Assembly (NCBI RefSeq): GCF_963678635.1
Contig: NC_087069.1
Coordinates: 39,455,076 to 39,519,075 of the forward strand
Source: Symsagittifera roscoffensis
Lineage: Eukaryota > Xenacoelomorpha > Acoela > Convolutidae
Direction: 5' to 3'
Length of the DNA stretch: 64,000 bases
The position numbers were made by a program, and so were the translations under genes. Positions 1-10,265 of the stretch are shown here, piece after piece (the first letter of the stretch is position 1; every line of letters starts with the position of its first letter). Below the pieces are notes generated by a model, which saw nothing but the letters and a program-made list of their open reading frames with translations, made no database searches and was not told the origin of the DNA.

Positions 1-103
1 AGGGTTACGTAGTCCCGTTAGCCCTCACGATACAAAAAATCAATCAGACCGAGAATGGTAAGTTCCGCGCCACCCAGTTTTAAACCCGAAAAAACCCGGC
101 GAA

Positions 104-600
104 GTGCGGCGCGTTTTGAACGGTGCTTCTAAGTTTCACGGCAAATCACTGAATTACTCCCTTCTCTTTGGCCCCGATCTGCTTCAGAACCTGCTCTTCG
201 TTTTATTGCGCTTCCGAGAGCACGAATATGCAGTTGCCGCAGATATCGAAGGCATGTTTATGCAGGTCGGTTTACTAGAAAGCGACCAAAGTTTTTTGCG
301 TTTTTTGTAGCGGGAGGACCCCACATCAGATGTGAGTGTATTTCAATATACAAGGCACATATTTGGAGGGAAAGATTCTCCGATATGTGGTAACTATGTT
401 CTTCGCAGAACAGCCGTCACAACCAAGATTGTTACACAGAAGCCGCTTACGCAGTGCTAAACAATTTTTACATTGATGACTACCTTGGATGTGTGAAAAA
501 TCCAGAAACTGCTTTAACGTTAAGTCGCTGTTTAGTAGAACTGCTTAAGTTGGGTGGGTTTAATCTTACAAAAATTATTAGCAACGTTCCTAATTGATCC
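104..600 (+). pseudogene. pol: BEL/Pao reverse transcriptase fragment
   Basis: Degenerate reverse transcriptase of a BEL/Pao LTR retrotransposon. The first open piece (104-309) has the family's palm signature, a tract reading ADIEGMF after a conserved SLNYSLLFGPDL segment, and ends at a TAG. The reading then moves to another frame, where the arginine/FGG region (about 345-415) and the catalytic box NFYIDDYLG (about 460-486) follow. A TGA at 595-597 interrupts the frame before the next domain, which continues in that same frame at 601. The 5' part (gag, protease, RT fingers) lies outside the window. One frameshift plus at least two stops show a dead copy. Assignment to BEL/Pao rests on the combination of these motifs and on the downstream order RNase H, integrase, C-terminal domain. 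Confidence 0.85.
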
Positions 601-1316
601 TTGAAACTAAATCCCGTCACCGATACGTTGGTTGTGAGCAGAGGAGTTAACCTCGAACTCAAAGACTCTGCTACACAACGATCGGTTCTTAGTTTTGTGT
701 CCTCTGTGTTCAACCCCATAGGTCTTGTCGCCCCATATACCGTACGCGCACGTTTTCTACTGAAAGATATCTGGAGATTGAGTGGCCAACAGTTGGATGA
801 CCCACTGCCAAATGAGTTGTGCCGCAGATTCATTGAATGGCACTCCGGCCTGCCAATTTTAGGGCAGCTCAAAATATCTCGGTGCTATTTTGAAGTCCCA
901 GTAGATGAGGTTGAGCTGCGAATGTTCGGTGATAGCTCTTTGGACGTTTTTTGTTCTGTAGCATTCCTTCGAGCTCAGAAAAACGCCTATTCCAGATCTC
1001 AATTAGCGTTTGTCTTCGGTAAAGCAAGAGTAGCCCCTATGAAGATGCTTTCAATTCCGTTGGAACTTCAAGCTGCGCTTCTTGCTAGTCGCCTGAAGGA
1101 TGATATCGAGAAAACTCTGACACTGAGTATTTCCAAAGTGTTCATGTGGATTGACAGCACTACAGTCTTTCAGTGGTTGAACTCGACAAGCAAACAGCCC
1201 GTGTTTGTAGCCAATATAGTAGCCGAGATTCTGGAGTCAACGTCAATTGACCAATGGTTCCATGTTTTGAGTGAAAACAACCCCGCTGACACCGGAGCCA
1301 CGTATTACTGCTGATT
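601..1316 (+). pseudogene. pol: BEL/Pao pol: RT connection and RNase H region
   Basis: A 237-codon open frame continuing pol. The N-terminal half carries the RSVLSFVSSVFNPIGLVAPY segment typical of the Pao RT/RNase H connection, followed by a long hydrophobic-charged tract. The C-terminal half is RNase H-like: FGDSSLDVF (a D-S-S catalytic-type motif, about residue 108), SIPLELQAALLASRL (the conserved glutamate region), MWIDSTTVFQWL (second acidic motif) and SENNPAD at the end. At about 1290-1300 the frame slips and the coding sense continues one frame over (ITADSLKQSSWVYGPSFL). It is the best preserved part of this element but cannot be translated as part of a whole pol. Confidence 0.85.
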
Positions 1317-2082
1317 CCCTCAAGCAAAGTAGTTGGGTATATGGCCCTTCCTTTTTGAAAACTTCTGATTGGCTTTTGAACCCACATAGGCAAGTTACTG
1401 AGAAAATTCGCCTGGAAGGTCCGTTCTACGATCTAAATGAGGGTTTTGAGGTCTCTTCAAATTTTCCAGGCACTGCAATTTTGACTGACTTTGCCTTCCC
1501 TTAGGAAGAGTATAGCTCGTTCTCCAAGATAAAGCGGGTGGTAGCATATATGTTGAGACTCTCACCTAAGCATAAGATTTTCAGATCGCCAGATAAGGCC
1601 ATAATTGATCCAGCAGAACTTGTCATTGCAGAGGAAAAAGTTTTGCAACTTTCGCAGTTAGAGTCAATCGCAGCTGATTGTAAGCAGTTAGCAGCTGCAA
1701 AACATCTCGCGCAATTCTCATTGAGTTGGTTCCTTTCCATGTACACAAGTTCATGTGTGATGGCTATCGAGCGCTTTATTTCTAGGCGAGGAACACCTTC
1801 AATTATTTGGTCGGATAACGGAACGAACTTTATAGGAGCCGAAAAAGAGCTTCTTCTGTGCATCAAAAATCGGAACGCAGATGCTCCACTGTCGCTCGTA
1901 CATTGAGTGGAAGTATAATCCGCCAAGTGCACCACATCAAGGAGGAGCATGGGAGCGAATGGTTCGCAGTTGTAGGCGCGTGTTTTATGCAATCATAGAG
2001 TCAAGAAAACTGACTGAAGAGATTTTGAACACAACCATGGGCCTAGTTGAAGGTTCACTAAACGCCCGTCACTAAACTCCCG
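1300..2082 (+). pseudogene. pol: BEL/Pao integrase remnant with internal deletion
   Basis: After the RNase H region the frame runs to a TAG at 1502-1504, then reopens in the same frame with the pre-integrase tract FSKIKRVVAYMLRL. At about 1700-1760 it passes abruptly from the AAAKHLAQF segment into the late catalytic core (ERFISRRGTPSIIWSDNGTNFIGAEKEL), so the zinc-binding HHCC module and the first part of the core are missing. A further frameshift near 1880-1905 precedes the WKYNPPSAPHQGGAWERMVR motif, which normally holds the catalytic glutamate region. The stop after NARH (2073-2075) is again followed by homologous sequence. This is an inactivated integrase with a deletion, two frameshift or stop lesions and no compensating copy nearby. 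Confidence 0.8.
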
Positions 2083-2500
2083 TTTCTGCGACCCAAATAG
2101 TCTTGAGGTTTTGACGCCGAATCATTTATTTTTAGGTCAGCGCAGTCTAACGTTTCCGTCTCTAAGGTCGAGTGAGAACTATTCGCACACTAAACGCTAT
2201 GCCCGTGCGCAGTCGTACGGAAACGCAATTTGGATACGATGATTAAGTGAGTACGTCCCTATACTAAATAAAAGTATTAGGTGGCATTATCCTCCCAAAT
2301 GTTCTTTGAAAACGGGAGATAATGTGTGGTTAGTTGAATCCACTAGCCCTAGGGGCCACTACCCACTAGCACGCATAATGTCGCTAAACTACGGCAAAGA
2401 CAAAAACCCCCGCTCCGCAAAACCTAAGGACCATTTCCGCAAGCTACACTCGGCCGCTCGTTAAGCTCGTTCCGGTTCTCGCTCCTTCGGGAGTGGAGGA
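2083..2500 (+). pseudogene. pol: BEL/Pao pol C-terminal domain (DUF5641-like)
   Basis: Translation after the integrase gives EVLTPNHLFLGQ, the KRYARAQSYGN tract, GDNVWLVESTSPRGHYPLARI and a terminal RKLHSAAR/lysine-leucine-proline-valine-like tail ending in GVEDV. This is the pattern of the domain that ends BEL/Pao polyproteins (DUF5641 in arthropod and nematode elements). TGA and TAA stops and frame changes interrupt it. The last codons overlap the start of the LTR, an arrangement common in this family. Confidence 0.75.
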
Positions 2501-2770
2501 TGTTAATGCTACATTGCAATAAAGTATAGTATAAAGTCAGTATAGTTGCTTAGCAATACCAGCTATATAGTCCAGCGAATGCAAAGTGCGTTCCGGGGAG
2601 TTCGGCGTGGGTTTGATTCTGACCTAAGTCGTTTCATTTCAGAATCCTATCTGAGCCGAACCTGACAGAACATAAAATGCTAATATTTTAGTCGGTTCAA
2701 AATTGGTTTGCACTTGAGTTTCTGTTAATTAAACTGCGTGAACTAAGTACGAATTCATTGTGAAAAAAAT
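2501..2770 (+). repeat. Start of BEL/Pao 3' LTR (3' boundary unknown)
   Basis: The pol tail ends in GGAGGA and the next bases are TGTTAATGC, the expected TG start of an LTR immediately after the conserved C-terminal codons. The same arrangement is seen at 19594, where another pol tail is followed by TGTTTGCGC. No second LTR copy is in the window, so the 3' end at about 2770 is only a guess. The stretch has no coding content. Confidence 0.45.
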
Positions 2771-3087
2771 ATAAATCACACCAAATCAGCGCATGAACAA
2801 GCCCACTTTTTAACTTGATACGTGTAATGTTTTTTAGTACGTGTAATTGCTAGTTCCGTGCAAAATAAAATACTAAAATTTGCCGTTTACTGATTCTCTT
2901 GAATTAGGCCGATTCTGTTTCCTGTTTTTATTCGAGTTATAAAAAAGGCCAGAATAAAAATTATTTTCAGTATCTTTTTCAGTCTTTCGAATGTCCACGA
3001 TTACAAAAGTTGCATGTTTTTATTACCAAAATGGAAAGAAAGAGAAAGATTTCGAGCTAAACTGAATTAAATACGAGTTGATTTCAG

Positions 3088-3369
3088 AGAACAATTTGTT
3101 CATACTTCGCTTATCAACTTCATTGAAGTTTTACCCTAAATATCAGTTTTTTCCCGATGAACTTTTTGCGCATTTTCTGAAACGAACTATGCTAAATTTG
3201 CCTGCATTTAACCATAAAAGTGCTAACTACCTCTTCTTGTATGGTATAAATTACATTGTGCCATTCATTGTGTGCATGGCCGGGATAGGATTTCCCGTGA
3301 TGATGAGCACACTCTATATTGGGACAAGGTTTCAAGGACACTTGAATAAGCTGTACATGGGCTTTATTG
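3088..3369 (+). CDS. Internal exon of an unidentified membrane protein
   Basis: A 282-bp open segment bounded by a TTTCAG acceptor (AG at 3086-3087) and a strong GTGAGT donor (GT at 3370-3371). It enters with two bases of a codon and leaves with one base (phase 1 at both ends). The translation begins ENNLFILRLSTSLKF and includes a long hydrophobic stretch around YLFLYGINYIVPFIVCMAG continuing into GFPVMMSTLYIG, which reads as one or two membrane-spanning segments, then a basic-polar tail (TRFQGHLNKLYMGFI). The exit base G joins the first two bases (GT) of the segment at 18223 to make a glycine codon, so these may be consecutive exons. I do not recognise the family; a multipass receptor is possible, but no diagnostic motif is visible. 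Confidence 0.55.
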
Positions 3370-4434
3370 GTGAGTTCGAAAACATTACTAGAAAAATAAT
3401 TTTACCTAATTATACATTTATACGAAAATAAATAGTACTGGGAAGTTAGAGAAAAATTGATCTTCAAGGCCCGCTTTAATTAAGCGGAAAAAACTAACAA
3501 AATAGAAAAAATAAATTCGTTTCTCTCAAATCGGATTTTCACTAGACAAAAAGAAAAAAAGAGATGAGAACAAAATTTGCCTAGAAATTTCCCAGAACTA
3601 AATTAGTGCAACTTTTTCAAAAAATTCAGAGCAATGCATCATTTTTGTCTCTCTTTAGCTAATGAAAAATATACGCTAAAACTACCGGACCAATCGCTAA
3701 GAAGTTTAAATCTCTTATAAGCAACGTAACAGACTTAACAAGAAATTATTCTTCATAAGTCTGTTGAAAACAGTTTCAAACAATAAATTGATATTTTATG
3801 TGAGCAAAAGTGAGACCATTTGGCTATTAATCAAAACTTATGATTGATATTAGTTTTTGGAAATTATATTTTTGGTGAATTTTTCTGGGCTCTTTTTGAT
3901 ATAACTTACTCAGCGATTGACCCGGTAAATTTAACGTTTTTGATCGACTAAAACGAGGTTAAAATTACCCACTTTTAGGGAAACTTTTGATTCTTAATTC
4001 TCAAAAAAAACTGCCACGTTTTAACGCTCGCAAAAAAACTAAGCAACTTTTGTTTTCACTTTTTTTCTGTCTACCTAAGAACTAAGAATTAAACTGAGAT
4101 TTTTTTTTAATTTGAAACTTTCCTCGCTTTGTCCAGTTAATTGAAATTACAATTGTAGTCTCCAGTCTGAAGATCAGTTGTTGAAAAAAGTTGATCTGTG
4201 GATTTTTTTTGATGATATTGAAACAACTTTGTACCGATTGTTGCACGGATTCTTGAACATTTTTTTTCCAGACAAAGCATTAAAAAGTTTGTTTCCAAAA
4301 AAAAACACTTTAAGGCTGTTAAAAAATTTTAAGGGAAAAATATTAATGACAATTGTTTTAAATCCATTCGCCTAATGGTAGTCGCCTAATGGTAGTCGGA
4401 AAAAACAATCAGTGTTTTCTGGTTTCCGTGAGTT
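3370..4434. other. Non-coding AT-rich stretch (probable intron)
   Basis: No open frame with coding character was found. The 65-codon frame at 4178-4375 is low-complexity F/L/K sequence in poly-T/poly-A surroundings. A short direct repeat, GCCTAATGGTAGTC, occurs twice back to back just before 4400. The stretch lies downstream of the donor at 3370 and is best read as intronic sequence. Confidence 0.5.
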
Positions 4435-4752
4435 AAATGACATTTCCTAACTAAACTTTAGCTAGGTTTTTTTTTAAAAAAATCTGCCTAGTGTACGCAC
4501 ACTACCCGGAACATCTTCACTTGGATGGTTTTCATTAGAAAAAGTTTTGGTTAGAAAAGCCTTGAGCCATTTATGACTTTTAAGGAATTTCCAGTTAAGT
4601 TTTTCTCGGGTTAATCATTCTCGCATTGGTTGCTCCTGATTTTTGAAAATCGCCTAGAATGATCTTGGATTATGGAACGAAATGATAGTAAAAAGAACAA
4701 TGTTATATTTTGTAGCTTATTTTAAGTCCTAATTGAAACAAGACTGCTCGTA

Positions 4753-4769
4753 TCAGGGCGAAGCCCTGA
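4753..4769. other. Perfect 7-bp-stem hairpin, copy 1
   Basis: TCAGGGC-GAA-GCCCTGA is a perfect inverted repeat with a GAA loop, flanked by CTCGTA and ATGTTCC. It recurs unchanged in the second copy of the duplication. Not followed by a T-run, so it is not a terminator-like element; possibly a remnant of a mobile-element end. Confidence 0.6.
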
Positions 4770-5565
4770 ATGTTCCGAATGCCTCTTAATGTTTATGGAG
4801 CAGTAATAACCTATAAAAAATTCAATGTAATAAAAAAAATAAATTTTTTTTCTTAAATTAGAAATTTTTTATGAAAAACATCACCCCACACGCCATATAA
4901 AGTACAAAAGGATAGATTTAGCTTCTTGTAACAAATCAATTATGGCCAATAAGCTTCTTTCAACTAATTTGGAACCGTTTCTAAGACGGATTAAATCTCC
5001 GCTTGTGCGTTAACAGCGCGAATTATATCGCGCGTTAATTGTCCCAAATTGGCCAAAATGGCTATTTTTAAATCCCCATAACTTTACAAAAAATGATCAC
5101 AGGTGAAATATCTTTTCAAATTTAAGCTCAGAACAACAATACCTTTTGAATGATATTAAAAAAAATTTCATCAGAATTGGCTAGTTAAAAAGTCGAAATT
5201 TGTCTGAAGAAAAAAAAACCCAACCCTGAACAAAATTTGCATAAATGACATTTCCTAACTAAACTTAAGCTAGGTTTTTTTTAAAAAAAAACAAATCGGC
5301 CTAGTGTACGCACACTACCCGGAACATCTTCACTTGGATGGTTTTCATTAGAAAAAGTTTTGGTTAGAAAAACCTTGAGCCATTTATGGTTTTTAAAGAA
5401 TTTCCAGTTAAGTTTTTCTCGGGTTAATCACTCTCGCTTTGGTTGCTCCTGATTTTTGAAAAACGCCTAGAATGATCTTGGATTATGGAACGAAATGATA
5501 GTAAAAAGAACAATGTTATATTTTGTAGCTTATTTTAAGTCCTAATTGAAACAAGACTGCTCGTA

Positions 5566-5582
5566 TCAGGGCGAAGCCCTGA
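5566..5582. other. Perfect 7-bp-stem hairpin, copy 2
   Basis: The same TCAGGGC-GAA-GCCCTGA inverted repeat as at 4753, preserved without change although the surrounding duplicated sequence has substitutions. Confidence 0.6.
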
Positions 5583-6045
5583 ATGTTCCGAAAGCCTCTT
5601 AATGTTTATGGAGCAGTAATAACCTATAAAAAATTCAATGTAATAAAAAAAATAATTTTTTTTTCTTAAATTAGACATTTTTATGAAAAACATCACCGCA
5701 CACGCCATATAAAGTACAAAAGGATAGATTTAGCTTCTTGTAACAAATCAATTATGGCCAATAAGCTTCTTCCAACCAATTTGGAACCATTTCTAAGACG
5801 GATTAAATCTCCGCTTGTGCGTTAATAGCGCGAAATGTATCGCGCGTTAATTGTCCCAAATTGGCCAAAATGGCTATCTTTAAACCCCCATAATTTTACA
5901 AAAAAAGATCACAGGTGAAATATCTTTTCAAATTTAAGCTCAGAACAACAATACCTTTTGAATGATATTAAAGAAATTTCATCAGAATTGGCTAGTTAAA
6001 AAGTCGAAATTTGTCTGAAGAAAAAAAACCCACCCCGAGCACAAA

Positions 6046-6479
6046 TATTCCGTTACTTTCGTATCGAAAGTCGGAACAATAATAATACAGAAACTGTGCT
6101 AAATAAAATTTTAAGCGAGAAGATGTATTTTGGAATAAATATCACGTCAAATTCCGGCCTTTAAACTGCTCAAACAACGCAATAATTTTACATTCGGCAA
6201 TGTTTAACTGGTTTTTTCTCAGCACCGAACTCATGAGCTTGTGAAAGCGTTCACACTTTCGGTAAAACACAATTTTGTCAGACAAAAACCAGCAAATCAA
6301 GGTCGGCCAAGGCCCAGAAAAATTTTTGGGGAACGTATGTTTCATGTTTTGTTAAGTTCGGCTCATATTTGAGTTTTTCTCATTTTTAAGTTAAAAAATC
6401 TCTTAAACTGATATTAAGTTAATCATAGTAAATGTTGCTTTTTATGACGCTCTCTAAGAGTCGATGAATGTAATTAAGA
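6046..6479. other. Non-coding stretch
   Basis: AT-rich sequence with only a short minus-strand frame (6345-6142) lacking any recognisable motif or flanking splice sites. Nothing else seen. Confidence 0.4.
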
Positions 6480-6960
6480 CGCTTGTTTAAGTCGTGATGA
6501 TATTTATTTTTGTTTCTTTTCTGAAAAAGTTATAAAAACTGCTTAGGCTCAATTTTTAGATTTTGCGGATTGATTTTGATTGCTTTAAGTTCAGTTCATT
6601 TGTTAGTTTAATTGAAGGAAAATTCCAAAATTGAGCAGCGAAAGTGTAAGAGTCACGAAAAACGTGGTTGACTTTCAGGTTCGAAAATCGAAGTCTTTTA
6701 TCAAATTTCCCAGCAGCAAAAATGTTCTTCCTATTAACCCAATTGTCTCAATTTTGCTTAACTTTATCAAAAAAGTGTTGTTTTAGAACAATCATCAATT
6801 GTTCTAGAATTCCAAAGAACTTTCAGGTCTGTTATATATTTTTTGAAGTTTGTTCAGTTTTTTGGTATCTTTCTGCTTTCATTGTCTTTGCTTCAATTAC
6901 TGATGTCTCATAATTTTAGATAAAAGATAGAAGCTGGATTTTGGATGTAACCTAAGAACT
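6480..6960. repeat. Diverged dispersed repeat family R1, copy a
   Basis: This block shares an ordered series of short matches with 8030-8225, 18885-19285 and 20035-20420: a GAAAAAGT..TAAAA start, a TTTTGCG..TTTGACTT tract, ATTCCAAAATTGA/CACTATTGAA-type bases, AGTCACGAAA..CGTG and a CCAATT/CCAGTTTTCTCAAATTGG..TTAAC core, then TCTAGAATTCAAAGA. The short open frames in it (6668-6913 here) are not conserved between copies, so they are not genes. Similarity is low and indel-rich, pointing to an old repeat. Confidence 0.5.
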
Positions 6961-7251
6961 CTCACAGAGACCATTCGAAAAACTATTTCTTTTACAAATC
7001 GTTTGTGGTTTGTGCTGTGATAAATCTTAAGTTATATCCAAAATCAAGCTTTTCTTCTTCAACAGTACTATAAAACAGCCCAATAATAAGCAACAATAAA
7101 TCAATGCGATCAGGTCAATACCTTTTTGAAAAGCTCTGCACATTCGGATCTGCAGATCACACTAAGTATCATAGTAAAAACTTGAAAATCCAGGAACGTG
7201 TTACTTATAGATTATGACCAAAATGAGCTGCAAAATGTAAAAATTTAGTTG

Positions 7252-7259
7252 TGCTTAAA
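7252..7259. repeat. 8-bp target-site duplication of MITE 1 (left)
   Basis: TGCTTAAA directly before the CAGGGGCGG terminus. The identical octamer follows the other end at 7655-7662. Confidence 0.85.
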
Positions 7260-7654
7260 CAGGGGCGGATCTAGGATTTTCTCGAGGGGGGCGGATTTTT
7301 AAAAATTTCTCGAAAGTTTCCAAAAACTTTGTCGACTTATTTTTTAGGTCGACGGAACTGATTTTTTGAGCTCTCCCAAAGAACCGTTTAGTCTCTTTTT
7401 GGCCAAATTTTCTGCGCCGCGTTTTAAGACGTTTTTGGAAAATTTTGATAAAAAATCGCGTTTTTTCGGCGCGCGCTCCCCCCTCAAAATTAGTATATAT
7501 TGGCGCCAAAGGCGGATTTTTGAAAGTTCTTAGGGTCAGTCACCAAAAAATTTTTTGGAAAATAGTGCAAAGGGGGAACCTTTGGGTCGACAGGGGGTCA
7601 AATCCCTGAGGGGGAGAAAGCGTCCGCCCGCCCCCTCCCCTAAACCCGCCCCTC
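7260..7654 (+). mobile_element. hAT-like MITE, copy 1 (395 bp)
   Basis: A GC-rich island in AT-rich DNA that begins CAGGGGCGGATCTAGG and ends with the reverse complement of GAGGGGCGGGTTTAGG, i.e. imperfect terminal inverted repeats. Identical 8-bp duplications (TGCTTAAA) flank it, and 8 bp is the hAT-superfamily target size. The interior contains a purine/pyrimidine-biased G-run, GTCGAC sites and a GCGCGCTCCCCCCTC motif, but no transposase; the minus-strand frame across it (7509-7255) is a by-product of the low stop content. A second copy in opposite orientation lies at 17660-18089 and a fragment at about 18612-18716. It must have been mobilised in trans. Confidence 0.85.
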
Positions 7655-7662
7655 TGCTTAAA
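7655..7662. repeat. 8-bp target-site duplication of MITE 1 (right)
   Basis: TGCTTAAA, identical to 7252-7259. Confidence 0.85.
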
Positions 7663-8029
7663 AATTAATACATTAACTGTCGTTTTTCATTCTTAATACA
7701 TGATCGTTTTGACCGTTTTTTTGTGACAAACCAGAGCAATCATTGCTTTAACTCGAGGATAAATATCAGAAAAGAAATAAGAAGATAAATACAAGAGAGC
7801 AGAGAAATTTTTGTGCGTTGGATGTTTTGTGTTTAACTGTCCAGTATTAGCACAGAGCAAGAAGGAAAAAAATTGACTTTTAGTTTTGTTTCAGGACCAA
7901 AATGAAAATTTCTTACCGGATTTTACGGATTTTAGGCTGGAAAGTTGATTTACAGTGAAAAAAAAATGCAATGAAAACTTTGAATTATATTTCTGAGTTT
8001 TTTTATTCATTATTGTTTTTTGCTTTCTA

Positions 8030-8225
8030 AGATTCGAGGAAGTTACAAAAGAAGACTCTTGTAATTAGTCGTAATGATTTTTTCTATCTTTTGTGTCAGA
8101 AAAAAGTCCTAAAAGTTAAGTTCACTCTTAAGTTTTTTTGCGTTTTGACTTTTCCTTGTTAGTTCCGCAAATCTTTAAGCGTAAGGAAAATCCCACTATT
8201 GAACTGCAGACTATAACTCAGAATA
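8030..8225. repeat. Dispersed repeat family R1, copy b (short)
   Basis: Shares the GAAAAAAGTCCTAAAAGTTAA start and the TTTTTGCGTTTTGACTT, AAGGAAAATCCCACTATTGAA tracts with the copy at 18885-19285, but stops before the downstream core. Non-coding. Confidence 0.45.
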
Positions 8226-8344
8226 ACTTCGCTGCACAGAACTCTTATTGATCTATTGCAACCAAGAAACAAAAGAACAGTTAACAATAATATTAGAACA
8301 AGAAACAGATAGCGTGTCATGCAGACTGTGTAATATATCAGAAA

Positions 8345-9900
8345 CTACTCTGTGACGTCCCGTTTTTGCACAAGTTTTTTCTAGGTTTTTCTGACTTTAT
8401 GTTGACTGTGTTGATTGATGATACCATTCTAGTCTTGCTGTTTTACAAAAAAGTTTCTCCTCAAAAGAAACGTCATAAAGCCGCGTATTTGTGATTCATT
8501 TTTAATCAGCTGGTTTTTTCCTGTAAAATTTCTAGTTTTTGTTGTTTCAGGCGAAAACAAAAATGTATAGCAAAAATCGAAAAGTTAATAAATTTCAATA
8601 TACAGAAAATTGCAAAAATTGTCTCTGTAACAACAGTCTTTGTAACCCAACCGATCTACTCTGTGACGTAGCGAACCGAGTGCATCTAATTTTTTTTGAA
8701 GTAAAACTGAGCGGAAGGAGCTCACTTATTTTGGTCGTTTGATTTTGTGGTCAATACTTTCAGGAAAATTTCTTTGTTGTTCACAATCTGCTTCTTTTTT
8801 TCGATTTGCTTCTTAAGATATGTTCAAGCTTACTACAAACTCTTTTCTTCGTAAAAACCATGTTAAACCGTCAAGAAGGAAAATTGGAGTTGCGCAAAAG
8901 TTGGGGCTATCTTTTTGTTACAAAAAGTGTTGTTAATTCTTAGATTTTTTTTTAGCCTAATAAAAATTTAAAATAACTTTTAATTTAGTTTGCTCCAATA
9001 AGTTCAGTTCCGTTTTTTGTTAATCAAAAACAGTTTTTGGAGCCATGTACTTTTTGACTGACCTCTCGTTTCTGCACAAGTGTTTTCTATTTGTTTTTGA
9101 CTACACGTTCCCTGTGTTGGTCGATGATACAACTCTAACCTTGCGTTTATACAAAAAAATTTCAGTAAGTTTTAATATTCAAAATATTTGTCTCTATAAC
9201 GAAACGCTGTGTCACTATCAGAAATTAATTTGTCACGCAGCGAACCGAAAGCATCGAATTATTTTTGAAGTGAAACTGAACAGGAAGAGTTGACTTACTT
9301 ACTGGTCGTTTGATTTTGTACACAGATTTTTTGAAAATTTTTTTCTTAATTGTCCACATTCTGCTTCTTTTTTTAAAACTTCCTATTTAAGATCTGTTCA
9401 AGCTCACTACAAACATTTTTCTTCATGAAAATCTTGTTAAGCTCTCTAAAGAGAACATTGAAATTGCTCAAAAGTTTGTGGCTGTCTTGTTGTTCCAAAA
9501 ACTCTTGTTAAGTCTTAGATTTTATAGCACAAAAAAACTTTAATTTAGCTTGCTCCAAAAAACTTCATTCCGATATTTATCAACCAAAACAGTTTTGGAG
9601 CTGTATACTTTTTTGATTGACCTGTCGTTTATGTACAAGTTTTGTCTATGTTTTTCTGACTTTAAATTGACTGTGTTGGTTGATGATACAATTCTAACCT
9701 GGCTATTTTAAAAAGGTTCCGTTTGAAATGAAATGTCAAAAAAACCAATCTTCTTATATTCATCTTAATCGGTTTGTTTCATCTTCTTAAAAAATCCTCA
9801 TTTATTGTTGTTTCAGACGAAAACAGAAGTATGTAGCAAAAATCGAAAAATCAACAATTGATTACTTAAAGAATAGCTTTACTTTTTTTGTTTACAAATA
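8345..9900 (+). repeat. Degenerate tandem repeat family R2 (about three units)
   Basis: Three successive units carry the same ordered landmarks. Each has a TGAC..CGTTT.TGCACAAGT head (about 8352, 9058 and 9617), a CTGTGTTG.T.GATGATAC tract, and then ATTCTA.CC/TCTAACCTTG. The first two also share a long tail (GCGAACCGA..GCAT..AATT..TTTTGAAGT, TGGTCGTTTGATTTTGT, CACA.TCTGCTTCTTTTTTT, TTCAAGCT.ACTACAAAC). Spacing is about 0.6-0.7 kb with many indels. In units 1 and 2 a short frame with spaced cysteines is kept in register (see findings), but no full gene is evident. Confidence 0.65.
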
Positions 9901-9929
9901 ACTAAAGCATTGTATTGCTAAAATTTGCT

Positions 9930-10265
9930 CCAAAAACAGACAAATTTGTGGAATCACCCGGAAAAATTCACGAAACTGCAACAAATTTGCGGAATCTGGA
10001 ACACTTTGTAGAATCCGCGAACAAATAATAATTTATGTGTTTAGTAAACTTAATCCGTGAAACTTCAGAGGATTCTGCAGATGTTAAGACGCAAATTGTA
10101 GGCGGAATCCGCATAAGTTTGTAGAATCCACTTAAATTTGCGGAATCTGTTTACATTTCGGAATCCGGAACAACTACCTATTTTCGCTCGTTGTGGAATC
10201 GACAACAAAACTAGTGTGCAAACAAAGTTTAAGTTGCAGGTATTTGCACGCAGAATCCACAAAAT
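9930..10265. repeat. Short-period GGAATCCGC-type minisatellite, locus a
   Basis: Irregularly repeated ~20-bp word built on TTTG(C/T)(G/A)GAATC(C/T)G, for instance around 9997, 10007, 10098, 10120, 10138 and 10157. The same word family makes up 20945-21220. No coding content beyond chance minus-strand frames. Confidence 0.6.

Larger units (their letters stand above)
4435..6045. repeat. 0.8-kb tandem direct duplication (two copies)
   Basis: Copy 1 (4435-5242) and copy 2 (5243-6045) both begin AAATGACATTTCCTAACTAAAC and can be followed base by base with scattered substitutions and homopolymer length changes, offset 808 bp. Both end in the tract GAAGAAAAAAAACCCA. No open frame is shared, so this is a duplicated non-coding segment. 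Both copies carry the same small hairpin (4753 and 5566) and the same GC-rich inverted motif around GCGCGAATTATATCGCGC. Confidence 0.9.

Noticed and set aside
3088-3369. Naming the exon as a specific receptor class
   Set aside because: Hydrophobicity alone does not define a family, and no diagnostic motif is visible.
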